Shown here in pieces: positions 62,925 to 64,000 of a DNA stretch of 64,000 nucleotides (positions within the stretch are counted from its first letter, which is position 1; the number at the start of each line of letters is the position of its first letter). The stretch comes from Clostridium celatum DSM 1785 (GTDB lineage Bacteria > Bacillota > Clostridia > Clostridiales > Clostridiaceae), in contig NZ_KB291649.1 in NCBI RefSeq assembly GCF_000320405.1, positions 76,621-140,620 on the forward strand, read 5' to 3'. The position numbers were made by a program, and so were the translations under genes. Under the pieces are notes generated by a model. The model made no database searches. It saw nothing but the letters and a program-made list of their open reading frames with translations, and was not told where the DNA came from.

Positions 62925-63974
62925 ATGAGTGAGCAAGATAATATTATTAGTATAGAAAATATAAAAAAATATATTTTACCTGCATATTCTTTATATAATG
63001 CAGATATCACTATGGTTAAGTTTAAAGACACAGATAAACAACGTGCTGTATTTAAAGTTATATTAAATAATAAAAGCTATTGCTTAAAAAAAGTTTATTA
63101 TGATGAAGAAAATTTACTTTTTGTATATTCTGCTATGGAATGGCTTTATAGAAATGGAGTTAATGTTCCTAAATTACTACCTACTAAAGATAATAATAGG
63201 TTTTTTTATTTTGAAAATATGCTTTTTATCCTTACACCTTGGGTTAGTGGAGAGAAATGTAATTTTGATTCCATTTACGATGTCAGGCTTTCATCTAAAA
63301 CCCTTGCTAAACTACATAAAGTTACTAAAAACTTCACATCAATACCTGGTAGTAAAGAACGTTTTGGCCTTGAGGATTATCACTTATCAATAAGTAAACA
63401 CTTTAATGACATACTTCAAAATGCTAATTTAGCTAATAACTACAATGATAAATTTTCTAAAATATTTTTAGAAAATTTAAATAGTAACTTAGAACTTGCT
63501 AAACTTTCACTTGAGATTTCTTCATCTATTAAAATGGACAATCTAAGCACATCTTTATGCCACGGTGATTATGTTAATAAAAATATAATTATCTCATCTA
63601 ATGAAGATATTTGGATTATAGATTTTGATAAATGCAAATATGATTATTGTGCTCATGATATTGCATACTTTTTGAGGCGACTATTAAAAAGACCTAATAC
63701 TAATTGGAATTCTGCTTTAACAATAGATGTTTTAAATCATTATATGTCAATTAACGATCTTAATTCATCTGATTTAAAATATATATTAGCATATTTAGCA
63801 TTTCCTCAAAAATATTGGAAAATATCTAGAGATTACTATAAAAATATTAATAAGTGTAAGAACGCCTTTGTTGCAATTTTAGAAAAAGGATTAAATCGTT
63901 CTCAAGAACAGCTTGATTATATTAATAATATGATGGAAGTTCTAGAGCGTTACTACAACGTTAAATTTAAATAA
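62925..63974 (+). CDS. CotS-family spore coat protein (aminoglycoside-phosphotransferase-like)
   Basis: A 349-residue kinase-fold protein of the CotS/CotI family, part of the spore coat. It has a phosphotransferase core with the catalytic loop LCHGDYVNKNIIIS and metal-binding IDFDKCKYDYCAHDIAYFLRR (about residues 225-265). The N-terminal lobe has the Lys of KSYCLKKVYY. ATG 62925 is preferred over one 54 bases upstream, because CGAGGAG lies just before it. Its presence supports a spore-forming organism. It ends at a terminator at the window edge. Confidence 0.85.
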   Translation: MSEQDNIISIENIKKYILPAYSLYNADITMVKFKDTDKQRAVFKVILNNKSYCLKKVYYDEENLLFVYSAMEWLYRNGVNVPKLLPTKDNNRFFYFENMLFILTPWVSGEKCNFDSIYDVRLSSKTLAKLHKVTKNFTSIPGSKERFGLEDYHLSISKHFNDILQNANLANNYNDKFSKIFLENLNSNLELAKLSLEISSSIKMDNLSTSLCHGDYVNKNIIISSNEDIWIIDFDKCKYDYCAHDIAYFLRRLLKRPNTNWNSALTIDVLNHYMSINDLNSSDLKYILAYLAFPQKYWKISRDYYKNINKCKNAFVAILEKGLNRSQEQLDYINNMMEVLERYYNVKFK

Positions 63975-63978
63975 AAAA

Positions 63979-64000
63979 ATAAGGAGCAATAAATTGCTCC
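63979..64000 (+). terminator. terminator cut by the window edge
   Basis: AAGGAGCAA and TTGCTCC pair just after the CotS-family stop codon; the poly-T tail would lie beyond the window. Confidence 0.7.

Noticed and set aside
1..64000. CRISPR arrays, insertion sequences or prophage
   Set aside because: No direct-repeat array, transposase, integrase or phage structural gene was seen; the window looks like chromosomal backbone.

Overview
The window is about 64 kb of very AT-rich DNA. Its A-rich purine ribosome binding sites, frequent TTG and GTG starts, and gene content (FeoAB, a CotS-type spore coat kinase, rubrerythrin, pyruvate formate-lyase activase, LCP protein, dgt-dnaG-rpoD-trmK-nif3 cluster, T-box and glycine riboswitch) point to an anaerobic, spore-forming, low-GC Firmicute, most likely Clostridium sensu stricto. 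The species cannot be fixed from the sequence alone. I see no phage, insertion sequence, integrase, CRISPR array or rRNA operon. The window reads as ordinary chromosomal backbone with several unusual paralogues embedded in it.

Layout. 1-8.4 kb: rubrerythrin (cut by the window edge), a stomatin/NfeD membrane pair, NAD synthetase, a deoxynucleoside kinase, a large HIRAN-domain protein, and a thioredoxin/thioredoxin-reductase-like pair whose flavoenzyme lacks the usual NADPH motifs. 8.5-19.5 kb: an ABC exporter, a degenerate Nudix protein, two overlapping membrane-anchored Mrr-like nuclease-fold genes, CvfB, a gamma-carbonic-anhydrase-like protein, a PHP metallohydrolase, an Lrp regulator, a P-loop protein of the HPr kinase/PEPCK type, a ComEC-like metallo-hydrolase and an RNase H-like protein. 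19.6-31.5 kb: a Fur-box-controlled feoA-feoB operon with a tiny Cys-rich third gene, a frameshifted AI-2E family transporter, an arginyl-tRNA-synthetase-like protein without catalytic motifs, a divergent Ppx/GppA-HD protein, a site-2-protease-like protein without HExxH, an LCP protein, arginase, a DEDDh exonuclease and PflA.

31.8-36.3 kb is a complete polyamine uptake operon (XRE-cupin regulator, potA, potB, potC, potD) with a clear promoter and repeated operator-like boxes. 36.3-43.9 kb carries ndk, acylphosphatase, a GH73 glucosaminidase, a glycine-riboswitch-controlled Na+/amino acid symporter, a leucine-T-box-controlled leuA, a 2-hydroxyacid dehydrogenase, tRNA-Leu(GAG) and a K+ channel. 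44-49.1 kb is a maltodextrin block (malQ, LacI regulator, PucR-type regulator, MsmK-type ATPase with a cre-like site). 49.3-56 kb has a Lys/Glu-rich helical protein, thiol peroxidase, a molybdopterin oxidoreductase, a ClC transporter, a TVP38-family protein and an alpha/beta hydrolase. 56-64 kb has rnpB, a small membrane protein, nif3-trmK, rpoD, dnaG, dgt and a CotS-family gene.

The recurring theme is proteins that keep a fold but lose active-site residues (ArgRS-like, M50-like, Ppx-like, Nudix-like, one of the two Mrr-like proteins, the NADPH site of the TrxR-like protein). The best candidates for something undescribed are the overlapping Mrr-like membrane pair, the ArgRS-like protein, and the short promoter-operator-terminator unit at about 46.85-46.97 kb. 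All functional calls rest on motif recognition by eye; no database search was run.
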